NCBI GenBank assembly: GCA_018398585.1
Contig: JAGTTD010000001.1
Coordinates: 30,765,438-30,829,437, forward strand
Origin: Simmondsia chinensis
Taxonomy: Eukaryota; Streptophyta; Magnoliopsida; Caryophyllales; Simmondsiaceae
Length of the DNA: 64,000 nucleotides
Direction of reading: 5' to 3'
Below, piece after piece: positions 46,101-53,951 of the stretch. Made by a program: the position numbers and the translations under genes. Below the pieces are notes generated by a model. It saw only the letters and a program-made list of their open reading frames with translations. It ran no database searches and had not been told where the DNA came from. The first letter of the stretch is position 1. The number at the start of each line of letters is the position of its first letter.

Positions 46101-46420
46101 GAAAATGCGTCAGTATGGCCATCCAATCGTACATTTGTTCAGTTTGGGTGATACATACAAACATACTCTAAATTGTTGACAAGTCTACAATTTTTCCATC
46201 TTAGGAAGCGGAGAAGCATCTATCGGAAATGGTGGTATCAAAATCACTGGTGGCAAAAATCGACAGGCCCATGGGAATAGTTTGTTTCCAGGTAGCTAAG
46301 GACAGCAATGAGATTCTCAACTCATGGGCAATGAACTTGGAGAAGCTGCTGGACCTTGTTGAGAAGAGTTGCCATCAGATACACAAGGAAACAATGGTTC
46401 ACAAAGCTCTTAAAGTCTGA
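30810..46420 (+). CDS. RPN5: 26S proteasome non-ATPase regulatory subunit RPN5 (PSMD12)
   Basis: RPN5 is a PCI-domain subunit of the 19S lid, acting in ubiquitin-dependent protein breakdown in cytosol and nucleus. The CDS joins 30810-30848, 30959-31153, 33175-33282, 33353-33457, 33571-33627, 34284-34480, 43416-43515, 44525-44637, 44733-44886, 44991-45068 and 46205-46420. That gives 453 codons plus TGA. All introns are GT-AG and phases agree at every junction. Signature segments are [72 protein letters not shown] and [15 protein letters not shown]. Arabidopsis RPN5 is about 442 residues, so length is normal. The start is the first ATG after a CT-rich leader; the first 13 residues are the least conserved part. 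Intron lengths are 110, 2021, 70, 113, 656, 8935, 1009, 95, 104 and 1136 bp, and the long ones carry transposon insertions. Confidence 0.95.
31154..33174 (+). other. RPN5 intron 2 with solo LTR
   Basis: This 2.0-kb intron carries the solo LTR at 32189-32581. Outside it the DNA is AT-rich. The short ORFs on both strands (for example minus 32684-32998) match nothing known. Confidence 0.8.
32189..32581 (-). repeat. solo LTR in RPN5 intron 2
   Basis: This 393-bp sequence is related to the LTRs at 58404-58766 and 61634-62086. Shared blocks are GAGTTTGAGATGAGAAAGAA-like, CCCCTAAATGGGGTACTAATT-like and GGTCATGACA. The 5-bp flanks taatg (32184-32188 and 32582-32586) are an exact target duplication. 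No internal element sequence is present. Confidence 0.82.
33175..34480 (+). CDS. RPN5: RPN5 exons 3-6 (residues 79-233 and part of 234)
   Basis: Exons 33175-33282, 33353-33457, 33571-33627 and 34284-34480 encode the middle of the helical solenoid. It includes [16 protein letters not shown] and the acidic-basic linker [13 protein letters not shown]. Exon 6 ends after two bases of an Arg codon (CG) that is completed by the first base of exon 7, 8.9 kb downstream. Confidence 0.94.
33750..34200 (+). repeat. GAGCTTGGCTC-type dispersed repeat in RPN5 intron 5
   Basis: A quasi-repetitive stretch is built from variants of GAGCTTGGCTC / AGGCTTGAGCTT. It ends with two tandem 22-bp units of GGTGAGCAGGCTCACTAGGGCT (34136-34157, 34158-34179). 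Related sequence occurs at 45419-45815 and 50700-51090. This type of repeat is common in plant introns; a non-autonomous DNA transposon origin is possible but unproven. Confidence 0.65.
35280..35568 (-). mobile_element. 5'-truncated RTE LINE 3'-end copy
   Basis: On the plus strand it reads caacaacagcagcagc, then the tail blocks CTCAAGGGCTTCTGC, GATGTAGGCAGCCTTACCCC and GAGGCTGTTTGCGAGGGCCCCCAAC, then about 130 bp of 3' UTR. It is flanked by ggctgaat at 35272-35279 and 35569-35576, an exact 8-bp target duplication. Confidence 0.8.
35731..36072 (-). repeat. 3' LTR of the intron 6 chromovirus
   Basis: TGATGTAGCACAAAAGG to CGTACTAAATCA, similar to 41683-42085 with about 60 bp of indel difference. 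Confidence 0.87.
36084..37483 (-). pseudogene. intron 6 chromovirus integrase and chromodomain
   Basis: On the minus strand the zinc-binding end ([12 protein letters not shown], about 37275-37240) is followed by the core: [10 protein letters not shown] (about 37180), [13 protein letters not shown] (about 37110-37070), [17 protein letters not shown] (about 36915-36865) and [16 protein letters not shown]. The C-terminal SH3-like part is [15 protein letters not shown] (about 36550-36505). A chromodomain-like [11 protein letters not shown]...ETTW lies at about 36215-36160. A frameshift near 36990 and stops break it. Confidence 0.85.
37504..37745 (-). mobile_element. 5S rRNA-headed SINE, copy 1
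   Basis: The insert is 242 bp on the minus strand. The 5' head (about 37742-37638) matches plant 5S rRNA: CACCGGATCCCATTAGAACT, the A-box region AAGTTAAGCGTGCTTGGGC (37681-37699) and the C-box region GGATAGGTGACCTCC (37652-37666). The 3' part (37637-37504) is the RTE LINE tail, with GGGAAACAGCCTCTC, the hairpin at 37586-37606 and GGGAGCCCTTGAGGCACTGG. The target site is duplicated over 20 bp with one mismatch (37484-37503, 37746-37765; core gatctcggtaaata). It lies inside chromovirus pol. A 5-bp-duplicating LTR (Cassandra) origin is excluded by the long duplication and lack of LTR ends. Confidence 0.85.
37766..38966 (-). pseudogene. intron 6 chromovirus RT and RNase H
   Basis: On the minus strand RT shows [16 protein letters not shown] (about 38837-38790), [12 protein letters not shown] (about 38720-38685), [12 protein letters not shown] (about 38622-38587) and the active site [16 protein letters not shown] (about 38533-38490). 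RNase H shows [13 protein letters not shown] (about 38085-38045) and [13 protein letters not shown] (about 37995-37955). RNase H is altered at its catalytic start: CNAS stands where the family has an Asp (usually DAS). Frameshifts lie near 38760 and 38320. Confidence 0.87.
38967..40980 (-). pseudogene. intron 6 chromovirus gag and protease region
   Basis: Gag starts at the minus-strand ATG at 40969 ([17 protein letters not shown]) with a coiled-coil-like stretch. The core follows: [20 protein letters not shown], then [15 protein letters not shown] (about 40190-40145) and [18 protein letters not shown] (about 40085-40025). A knuckle region ([11 protein letters not shown]) lies at about 39810-39770. 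The protease stretch (39000-39660) is too broken for its active site to be called with confidence. Stops and frameshifts occur throughout. Confidence 0.75.
41683..42085 (-). repeat. 5' LTR of the intron 6 chromovirus
   Basis: TGATGTTGCACAAAAGG to CATACTACATCA. It adjoins the primer-binding site, and contains an AATAAT microsatellite (about 41991-42010) that the other LTR lacks. Confidence 0.87.
42434..42685 (-). mobile_element. 5S rRNA-headed SINE, copy 2
   Basis: On the minus strand a near full-length 5S rRNA-like head (42685-42569, about 117 bp) contains GCACTAATGCACCGGATCCC, the A-box region AAGTTAAGCATGCTTGGGC (42622-42640), the C-box region GGATGGGTAACCTTCTGGGA (42589-42608) and GAAGTCCTCGTGTTGCC. 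It joins the LINE tail at AAGGTTAGGAGTCCTCGGA. The tail ends in repeated GTTGTTGTTGT and GTAGTAGTAG triplets (42426-42450 region). No clear target duplication was found. Copy 1 has the same head-tail joint. Confidence 0.8.
42888..43018. repeat. TG/TA and CA/TG microsatellites forming an inverted pair
   Basis: TATATATGTGTGTGTGTGTATATATAT at the left and CATATATACACACACATG at the right are near complements about 85 bp apart. Confidence 0.7.
43416..46420 (+). CDS. RPN5: RPN5 exons 7-11 (residues 234-453, PCI region)
   Basis: Exons 43416-43515, 44525-44637, 44733-44886, 44991-45068 and 46205-46420. Exon 7 must end at WIP (donor GTTAAG at 43516), so that exon 8 supplies ILRKICW as in other plant RPN5 proteins. 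Exons 8-11 hold the PCI region with its winged-helix part ([20 protein letters not shown], then [13 protein letters not shown]) and a conserved C-terminal helix. TGA is at 46418-46420. Confidence 0.94.
43533..44464 (+). repeat. MITE-like repeat in RPN5 intron 7
   Basis: About 930 bp. Ends resemble inverted repeats: CCTGTTTGGTGCATTAAATTG at the left, and the complement of CAAGTGCCAAATAGAGG at the right. The middle is a string of degenerate units such as AAAATGACCCAAC. The same family occurs in opposite sense at 46461-47515. Confidence 0.6.
45419..45825 (+). repeat. GAGCT-rich dispersed repeat in RPN5 intron 10
   Basis: It starts TAGGGGTGTACAAGAG, is filled with GAGCTTGG / GGCTTGAG variants, and ends GCTCAGCTCTTTACCCC. 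The two ends are roughly complementary (GGGGTGTACAAGAG versus GGGGTAAAGAGC), as in short hAT-like elements. Confidence 0.6.
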
Positions 46421-46460
46421 AATTGATGCTGCTACTCGGTCCTGGTATGCTTCTCTAAGG
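46421..46460 (+). other. RPN5 3' UTR start
   Basis: Only about 40 bases separate the stop from the next repeat. GGTATGC at 46444 could be a donor of a 3' UTR intron ending at the acceptor GAAATGCAG before 50322; this is speculative. Confidence 0.35.
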
Positions 46461-47515
46461 CTCTGTTTGGCATCTAGAATTGTAACTAAATTATGGAATT
46501 TTAGTTCCAATTTCTCTAATGGAGTTGGAATTAGGATGAAATTGAAATTCCATTTTTGGTTCATCAAAGGAATTAGAGGTAGGAATTGTAATTTTACAGT
46601 AATTTGAGGTTTCAGTTTTGGGTCAATTAGGTTGGAGCATTTTGAGTTTTGGTCACTCGGGGTTGGGTTTTGGGTAGGCCAGAATACTTTTGAGTTCTAG
46701 TGGGTTTTGGTTAGGCCAGAATACTTTTGAGTTCTAGTTATCTCGAGTTTCGGGTCAACTTGGGTTGAGTTTTAGTTGGATTGGATTATTTTTGTTCCAA
46801 GTCATATCATATTTCGTGCTATTGGGTTGAGTTAATTTCGGTATTCAAGTTAGCACGGTTTTGTTTCGATTGATTTAGGAGATTTTGAGCTTGAGTCATC
46901 CTAGTATTGGGCTAATGAGGTTGCATTAATTCAAATTTCAAGTCACCAAATCCGGGTCAGATAGAGGCTGGGAGTGAGATGTGTCAGTTAATTTTGGGAT
47001 TGAGTCATCTTAGCTTTTGGGTCAATTAGGTTGGGTTATTTTTAGCTTTATTTAAGCTAGGCTAGGTCTATTAAAGTTGGGTAGGTTCATTTTTAGATGT
47101 GAGTCATTTGGGGTTTTGGGTCAATCCAATTGGGTCCTTTCGGGCTTCAAATCTGGTTGAGTTTAAGTTGGGTCATTCAAGTTCAAGCCATTTGAGTTGG
47201 GTCACTTTTTGTTTTGGGTCAAAGGTAGTTCCTGTCCATTTTTCAGTTGAGTCATTTTGGGTTTTGGATGAATCAAATTTGGTTATTTTAGGTTTCAGGG
47301 TTGGTGAAGTTAATATGGAATTGCAATTTCGTTTCCTGCCATAAAGAATTGGAGTGTATGATTTTTAGTTAAAACTTTAATTTCATGCACTTGGGTAGTG
47401 GAATTGAATTTCCAATTCCTTCGGCGAACCGAACAAAATAATTGGAATTTCAGACTCCAATTCTAATTTCAACCTCAAGTTTAGGCTCCCATTCCATATT
47501 TCGAACATGACCTAA
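46461..47515 (-). repeat. MITE-like repeat just downstream of the RPN5 stop
   Basis: It starts CTCTGTTTGGCATCTAGAATTG and ends near GGAATGGGAGCCTAAAC in complement. The inside consists of degenerate units like GGGTCAATTAGGTTGGG. It is the inverse counterpart of 43533-44464. Confidence 0.55.
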
Positions 47516-48997
47516 CCCTTCCAGCTCCCAAAACACTTGGAAGAATATCTGATCACAACCTAGTTTGTTAAATTCTTTTTATTTCCTATCTTTATTTTTC
47601 CAAATGTCTTATGTGGAAAATGGAAAAATTGATAACACTATGAAAAGTTTAGCAAACACGAGAAAATGATCCACTTAATAACGAAAGAAAATTTGGAAAA
47701 GAAGACAATGACCTCTCTTGGTCCCTCGAGTAAAACTTAGGAAATACCGTCACCAAACTCTTAATTAAAATTCTACTTGGTTATTTAAATTGAAAAATGA
47801 TAATATTTAACACTTAATTAATCTAACTAATTTTACTGCTTTAACACCCTCCACTTCCACCCACCCCCCGCGCCCAAAAAAAAAAAAAAAAATTACTGCG
47901 TCCTTTGTATGCCCTTTTGACCTCACAGAAAATTTAAGACTTTTGTTTGCATTTCAGTTAATTGTCTTAGAAAATCAACATTCAATAAATCCAATTAATC
48001 ATGTATATTTGCTTTAGAAGAAGTAATCGTAAACTTATTTTTCATCTCATTTTGTAGTAGTTCAAATGAATATCGGGTTTTTACTTGCTTAAACCTCAAT
48101 TACTGAAAGCAAAATAAAAAATATACGAAATTGAAATATTCAATGTGTACCCAAAAATACAACGGGATTGTGAAAATTAATATTAGAAAAAATTTACTTT
48201 AGGTATCTTGATGTCTTTGATATGCTAAAGTTCTTAAATATTTCAAAACTAATCTGAAATTTGGTAAATTTTGTTTTCCTGGGAGCCTTGTCGTAATGAC
48301 ATTAAAAGTTCGCTAATATAATACTGATATTAACGTCCAAGAAAAAGAAAATGTCAAGAAATAACTTATTGAATCAAAAAACCTAAAATACCTTTAACTT
48401 CCTCCTCCACCTGGGTTTGCATTCCGTCATTGGCACCACTGCCATTGCCGGCTTCCCCCTACCGACGCTGATGGCCTCATTCCTTGTGGTAGCTGACCTT
48501 CCTCACCCCCTTGACTCCGATGCTGACCTCCCCTTACCCATAATGTCGTCACTAGCCCCTCCCGACCGCGTTGTCATCAGCATCTAAGCTCCCATCCGTC
48601 ATCAGCCTCCATCCTTGCGCAGCACCTGAAAGCCCCCCAACCCTGATTCTAGATCTTGGTGTTGAGTGGGGGATACCGACGATGGTGTCGAAGGGTTGGA
48701 GGCTATCAACAGCGGCAGTGGTGGTAGGGGTTTGGGATGTTTAAAAAAATTCAAAATTTTTTAAACACAAAATGATACTTCTATTCTTAGTTCAATTATT
48801 TTTAAGTAATTTCTTTTTGTGTCGCATCAACGTAAATTAATGGGGTTGACAGGGTAATGCAGATGCGTCTTAGAAAAAGTTACCAAGTTTAGGTTAGTCC
48901 GAAAATAATTTCAAATCTTAAGAGATCTAAAAATATATTTCTAGACCTTGGGGTATTCGAACTGAATATTCGCTTAATATTAAGCTAATTATTTTTT
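47516..48997. other. intergenic, no gene seen
   Basis: AT-rich. A poly-A run lies at 47876-47893. A GC-rich island at 48400-48730 (CCACCTGGG..., GCCATTGCCGGCTTCC...) stands out but has no open frame with recognisable content; it may be the core of an unidentified repeat. Confidence 0.6.
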
Positions 48998-49509
48998 TGG
49001 ATTTTTTCCTTGAAAACCGCCTACATAAAAACCGCCTAACTTTCCTAATTCTTCAAAGTGACATCTAAACTTTTCAAAAAATTTTACTATCACACCTAAT
49101 ACTGACACCGTTAACTCTCCGTTAAATTAAATTCGAAATTACCAAACTACCCTCAATAAAACTTGTTTTTTATCAATGAATTATAAACAATTTAACAAAT
49201 AAAACATACTTCCAAATTTTGTTTTGGTGGCAAAAGGTTGTAGGAGCAAACCCTTAACAATTTTATAAATTCAAAGGTTAAGGGTAATTTTATAATTTGC
49301 AAAATACATTACTTAATATAAATTAATTAATTTAATTTAAACTTGGTGTTTTGATGCATTTACACTCTAAAGCGCGGTGTTTCATTTGATGAAAAGGTAA
49401 CGGTGTCAGCATTAGGTGTGAGCATGAAATTGAAAAAGTTTTGAAAAGTTTAGGTGTAACTTTGAAAAGTTAGAAAAGTTAGGTAATTTTCTGAAACCGC
49501 ACCTAAAAT
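48998..49509. repeat. MITE with about 100-bp terminal inverted repeats
   Basis: Left arm CCGCCTAACTTTCCTAATT... ACACCTAATACTGACACCGTTA and the complement of the right arm TAACGGTGTCAGCATTAGGTGT ... AGGTAATTTTCTGAAACCGC match over about 100 bp. The centre is AT-rich. The ends are approximate and no target duplication was fixed. Long arms suggest a Mutator-type MITE. Confidence 0.7.
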
Positions 49510-50321
49510 ATATTTCTTTGAGTTAGAAACTTCTTGTCATATGTGTTAGGTACACTGCTGGATATATTTTTTGGTTCCTAAAGCATTGAACTCTACAAAA
49601 TGGGGGCTATAGAGGACGGGTTTTGTTTATTATTTGGCTCTTTGAAGGTTGTCATTTAAAGCTAAATAACTTATGAATTTGGAGCTTTATGGGAAGTTGG
49701 GTGATTAAGTTTGTTAACTTTAGTCTGGTGATGGAGTATATTATTTTTAAACCACTTAAATGACCAAGTTGGGCTTTAAAAATTTTCTTAATTTTTTTTA
49801 GATTATTAACTCGTTCATTTTAAACCACTTGAGCGACCAATTAGGATTTTAGATTATAAGATTTTCCACGGTTAACTTAGATGCAAACTTGTATCTATTT
49901 TAATCTGCTTGGATGACTAATTGAAGTTTTTTGTCCCATTTTTTAGCATGAATGAAAGGAAATAGGTTTTCCTAATAAATTTGGGAAATTAGGGGCAGGT
50001 TCATTTCGTGAAAATCTTCCAACTTGTGAAGAAAATTTTTGAAAACCTTTTGTTTGTACAAAACACATTCAACATTAAGGAAAATTTTCAAATGTTTTCT
50101 ATGGTCTCAAGTTTTCTTTTCTAAACATAAGGGTGGTTTTTCCTTATTATGAAAAATTTAAGTGTTGTCTAATTGTTCATTTTCCATAGTAAGGCACATG
50201 GGAAATAAGAAGTTGGGAGCTAGCTGAAATTATGGAAAACTAGATTGCATCTTTTGTTAACGCAAATTTTGTCAAGTTATGTCATTGATTTGCTGAAACC
50301 TCTCTATACTGGTGAAATGCA
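49510..50321. other. intergenic or 3' UTR-intron sequence, no gene seen
   Basis: AT-rich DNA with AAATTTTC-type words; no domain or repeat was recognised. Confidence 0.55.
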
Positions 50322-50640
50322 GCTGCTTTGGCTCTGCTGGGATGTACTGATTTTGATGGTATGATCATGGATTATCCAACTATTTGGTGCCCAGGTCCTC
50401 TGTGGTTAACCATACCAAGTTTGTTAACCCGTGACAGGCAAGAAAATTACAATATGATGATTTTGTATAAAATGCTTTTGACTGTCATGGTTTCAAGAGG
50501 CCTGTGTATTGCGCCCCAAGAAATCAAATTGCTTCCTATGACTCTTTGCTCCTTTCCTTGCGAAATGTTGTATTTTTTCTCTCTTATGTTTATTAGGTAT
50601 CTTATCAAAACGGTGTTCGTTTTTTAATGCGAAAATGCTT
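50322..50640 (+). other. possible 3' UTR exon of RPN5 or non-coding transcript segment
   Basis: It follows an acceptor-like GAAATGCAG and has a more balanced composition than its flanks. It begins CTGCTTTGGCTCTGC. The 99-codon open frame in it (50328-50627) matches nothing known. Confidence 0.25.
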
Positions 50641-50699
50641 TGAGCAAAGTACATGGATGCTATGTTTGATAGACGCTTGAAAAATCATGAAAAATGTCA

Positions 50700-51090
50700 A
50701 GGATTACTTGAGTTTAATGTCCTAGCTTGGCACGAGCTTGTTCTGCCTAAGGCTTGGCCTGCTGTCGGTTAGCTTGGCTTTCTATTCGATTGAGCTCGAA
50801 CCTAGCTCGGCAAGTTTTAATCTAAGATTGCTTTGTTTAAGTTTACTCAAGTTCGATCTTGGTGCAATTGTGCTAAACTTAAAAGTTCACTGAGGCTCAA
50901 ACTAGCTTGATCATGCACAACAAGGCTCATGAACTGTATTAATATTGGTTTGGTTCGTTTAGGCTCGTGAGTTTACAAACTCAAAATTTTAGAAGTTTCG
51001 GCTAACCGAGCTAACGCGCTTGACTCGAACTGAAAATAAATTGAGTTTTTCTAGCTTTGCAATGAGCTAATACGTGATGGTACTTGAGCT
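50700..51090 (+). repeat. GAGCT-rich dispersed repeat, third copy
   Basis: Same family as 33750-34200 and 45419-45825: CTTGGCACGAGCTTG, GAGCTCGAACCTAGCTCGGC, AGGCTCGTGAG. Confidence 0.55.
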
Positions 51091-51859
51091 TGTTTGGAAG
51101 CTCATTTTCTTAGTTTTGAAAAAACTAGCAGAACTTTGTCCAAAGAAAAAAGAAAAAGAAGAGTATCAGAAGAACAGTAGTATATCAAGTTAAAGAGTGA
51201 CTGAAAAGCTCGAAGGATGATTTTTTCTGGGAAGATGTTCCCATTATTTTTGTTTTCATAAAAATTTTTGAGACTCTTTCAGCAGTGAGAATTGAGGCAT
51301 TGAGCTGAAAATGTCGATTTCGTATTGCGGTATTCTACTTTATAGTTCAGCTTAGGGATTTGAGGGATAAGAATCAGACACTGATTTTCTCATCTATCGT
51401 GAAATTCGTAACTCTGAATTTGCTATGGGCTATGAACTGAACACCACTGTCAAATAGTCATTTAATCTATTCTCTAGATACTCTTGTCCTGTATTAGGTG
51501 AATTTGTTGGATTGTGGATTTTTTTTCTATGAAGAGTATGTCCCAACTTGCTCAGTAATTGAGGAGAGAAATGATTGTATTTTAGAGAAAGAAAATTAGA
51601 GAAGATGAGTAATGTAAATTTCATGTGTTGAAAGCATAAAAAGATAAGGTATTTGTAGAAGAAATACTTCTAAGTTAGGGAAAAGATAATGGCCTAGATC
51701 CCGGCCCAAGGACAAAAAGACGGAACAATCTAAAAAAGTGATTGCTGCCATTCCTGGGGTTAGCAGGTGGTCCTCGAAGCGCCCATTGTGCTCACATTTG
51801 AGAGCTTAATAAGAAAGATGAAAGGAAGAAAAAATGGGTGTGACAAACTTGCATAGTTT
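51091..51859. other. unassigned sequence
   Basis: A/G-rich on plus, with a GAGAGAAA-type stretch around 51570-51600. No ORF with a known domain was seen. Parts may be leader or LTR of an unrecognised element. Confidence 0.45.
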
Positions 51860-52642
51860 TTTTGAAAGAAGATGTTGAAGGGGTACGATAGCCTCATGAC
51901 AATCCCATGGTCATCACATTGGATATTGATTCCTCTCAGGTATATCGTGTTGTAATCGATCAGGGGAGTTCGGATGATATTGTGTTTTGTTCTTGTTTCG
52001 AGTAGCTGGAAATACCGAAGGAAGAGTTGAAGCCTATAAAATATCTAGTGGCAGGATTTACAGGTGATCCTGGAACTCCCCTAGGAGAAGTCGATAAAGC
52101 AACCACATTATAGGGTTCGGAGGGAACACGGACTTTGGAAGTCGAATGGTTGATCATGGATATCCCGTCATCTTATAACATGATCATTGGACGACCTACA
52201 CTTAATCACTTGAAAGCGCTCGTTTCTACTTGACATCTTGCAATGCAATTCATTATTGACAAAAGGGGTTGTGATCACCATTCGAGGAAATCAGCGTTAC
52301 CGCAAGGGAATGTTCCCATGCCTCTTTACGTCTTCTAAAGATTAGTTCTTCCAACATTGTAGAACCCATTGTCAACTCAGCGATTGGTTTACCCGTTGAA
52401 GGGCTAGAGGTTTAAGACCCTAAGAAGACAGAAGAAGTTGCTCGAACAAAACCGTCATGTTAGTGTGGGGCCTCATCTGTCGCTTGCCTTAAAGGCACAA
52501 ATATGTGAGTTGCTAGCACACTATCGGGAAGTTTTCGCTTATTCAGCCGAAGAAATGCTAGGAATTGGCATCAATGTTATGTGTCATCATCTCAATGTAA
52601 AGATGGACGCAACCCCTTTTTACACCCTAAATTCGAGGGAAC
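51860..52642 (+). pseudogene. Tat-lineage protease and start of RT, internally deleted
   Basis: The retropepsin core VVIDQGSSDDIVFC is at about 51951-51992. Then come the LEIPKEELKPIKYLVAGFTGDPGTPLG-like region (52007-52088) and SSYNMIIGRPTLNHLKALVST (about 52169-52231). At 52496-52618 the pre-RT segment LLAHYREVFAYSAEEMLGI is followed by HHLNVKMDAT. Sequence then passes directly to a polypurine-like GAGGGAAC and the LTR at 52643, so the rest of pol is deleted. DQG stands at the active site where many proteases have D-S/T-G. Confidence 0.8.
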
Positions 52643-53657
52643 TGGGATGACGCCACGTGATGTCCTCCTCGAGAAGAATTAAGCCTTTAGGTGTTGAAGT
52701 AACAGCGTCTCGAGCCCAGCATCCTGAGAAGATTATCACCCTAGCAAGGGTAACAACCACTTGAGGCTCGATATGGTTGTAGGATAAATGGAGCTTGAGC
52801 TCAAGCGCCTACCAAGAAGGCTACAAGACGTGGTTTCCATGCTCGAGATAGTTACTTGGAGCGCAATTTTAGATACTTTAGCACTAAGCTTAATCCAAGA
52901 CAAAGGGGGGCTTCAAGGGGGGTACTTTAGCTAGAAATTCCGACGTGGGCTTCAAGGAATTCACTCCAAAACTGAATCATGGACATGTTCATTGATTATT
53001 CACACGCAAGAAGAAGCTTAGTGACTTGACGTGGGGGGAAATGCTGCGGAATCAGGGGACAGATAAAGGATGTTGTTGTGGTCCAAATCAACATACACAC
53101 ACATTCAGTACAAAACTTTTTCAAGTTTTCTTTACAACACACTTGTGGTCTTTCCTTATGAGTAGAGTAACTTTGTGTAGCTTAGCTTAGCATAGAACTT
53201 GATGTACTTGCTTCTTTTGTAATGTAGTCTTTTGAGTTCAGTTATGAATTTCCTATTTTGATATGTTCTAAAATTTTGACAAGTTGAGAATTGAGGCTCA
53301 ATTTTAAGGGCTTTGATGGCCAAGGCTTGACCTTGATTGCGTTGGTCTTAACACTATTGTCGGTGCTTGATAAGTTAGGTAAACTTAGGTTCGCGCCATG
53401 GATTAGAACCCAGTGACTTGAATATAGTTTGTTCCATCTTAATCTTGTTAGACCTAAACTCATTTGAGTTATTATAAGTCAAGGGTGCTAGGCTTAAAAA
53501 CCTGATTGGCTTGGGCTTGTAAGTGGACTCCTGAGCTCTTGGGTTTGTCTCCACCCCAGTTCCTGAGTTTTAAGTGTACGAGTAAATCTGTCTGTGGGTC
53601 CTGCTTCGTCACTATAACTGCCAGTTGAATTAGATCCATATCCCTTTATTTTTCTTT

Positions 53658-53706
<49 letters not shown>

Positions 53707-53951
53707 TCCACAAAAATATGTAACAAAGTCTTCTTAATTGAAGGATAAGCCGAACTCACAGTATAATCCAAGTCAGATGCACCAAAATATCACAACCTTA
53801 TCGCTGAAAACGGTGAGTGGTTGAGGTCAAAGATATGTGGTTCGAATTTAGGCTCACTCCCTAGTCACGGTGAGTCCCTTTTGCATGTTTGTTTTGTTAT
53901 CATTTAATAGCGACCACATCCCGCTTAATTACAAACAAAATAAAGCAAACA
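52643..53951 (+). repeat. Tat LTR, uninterrupted copy
   Basis: About 1.3 kb, matching 11424-11925 plus 25792-26634. It begins TGGGATGACGCC. It contains the (TA)n tract at 53660-53704 and ends near AAGCAAACA. It stands between a deleted protease-RT fragment and a gag, so it may serve as 3' LTR of one and 5' LTR of the other. Confidence 0.8.
53660..53704. repeat. (TA)n microsatellite in the Tat LTR
   Basis: About 22 TA units. The split copy (near 26390) has only AAAATATAAAAAG at this place. Confidence 0.92.

Noticed and set aside
48400..48730. GC-rich island as an exon
   Set aside because: No open frame, splice signals or recognised protein; probably part of a repeat.
50328..50627. 99-codon ORF as a protein-coding gene
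   Set aside because: No domain or homology recognised; may be non-coding or UTR sequence.
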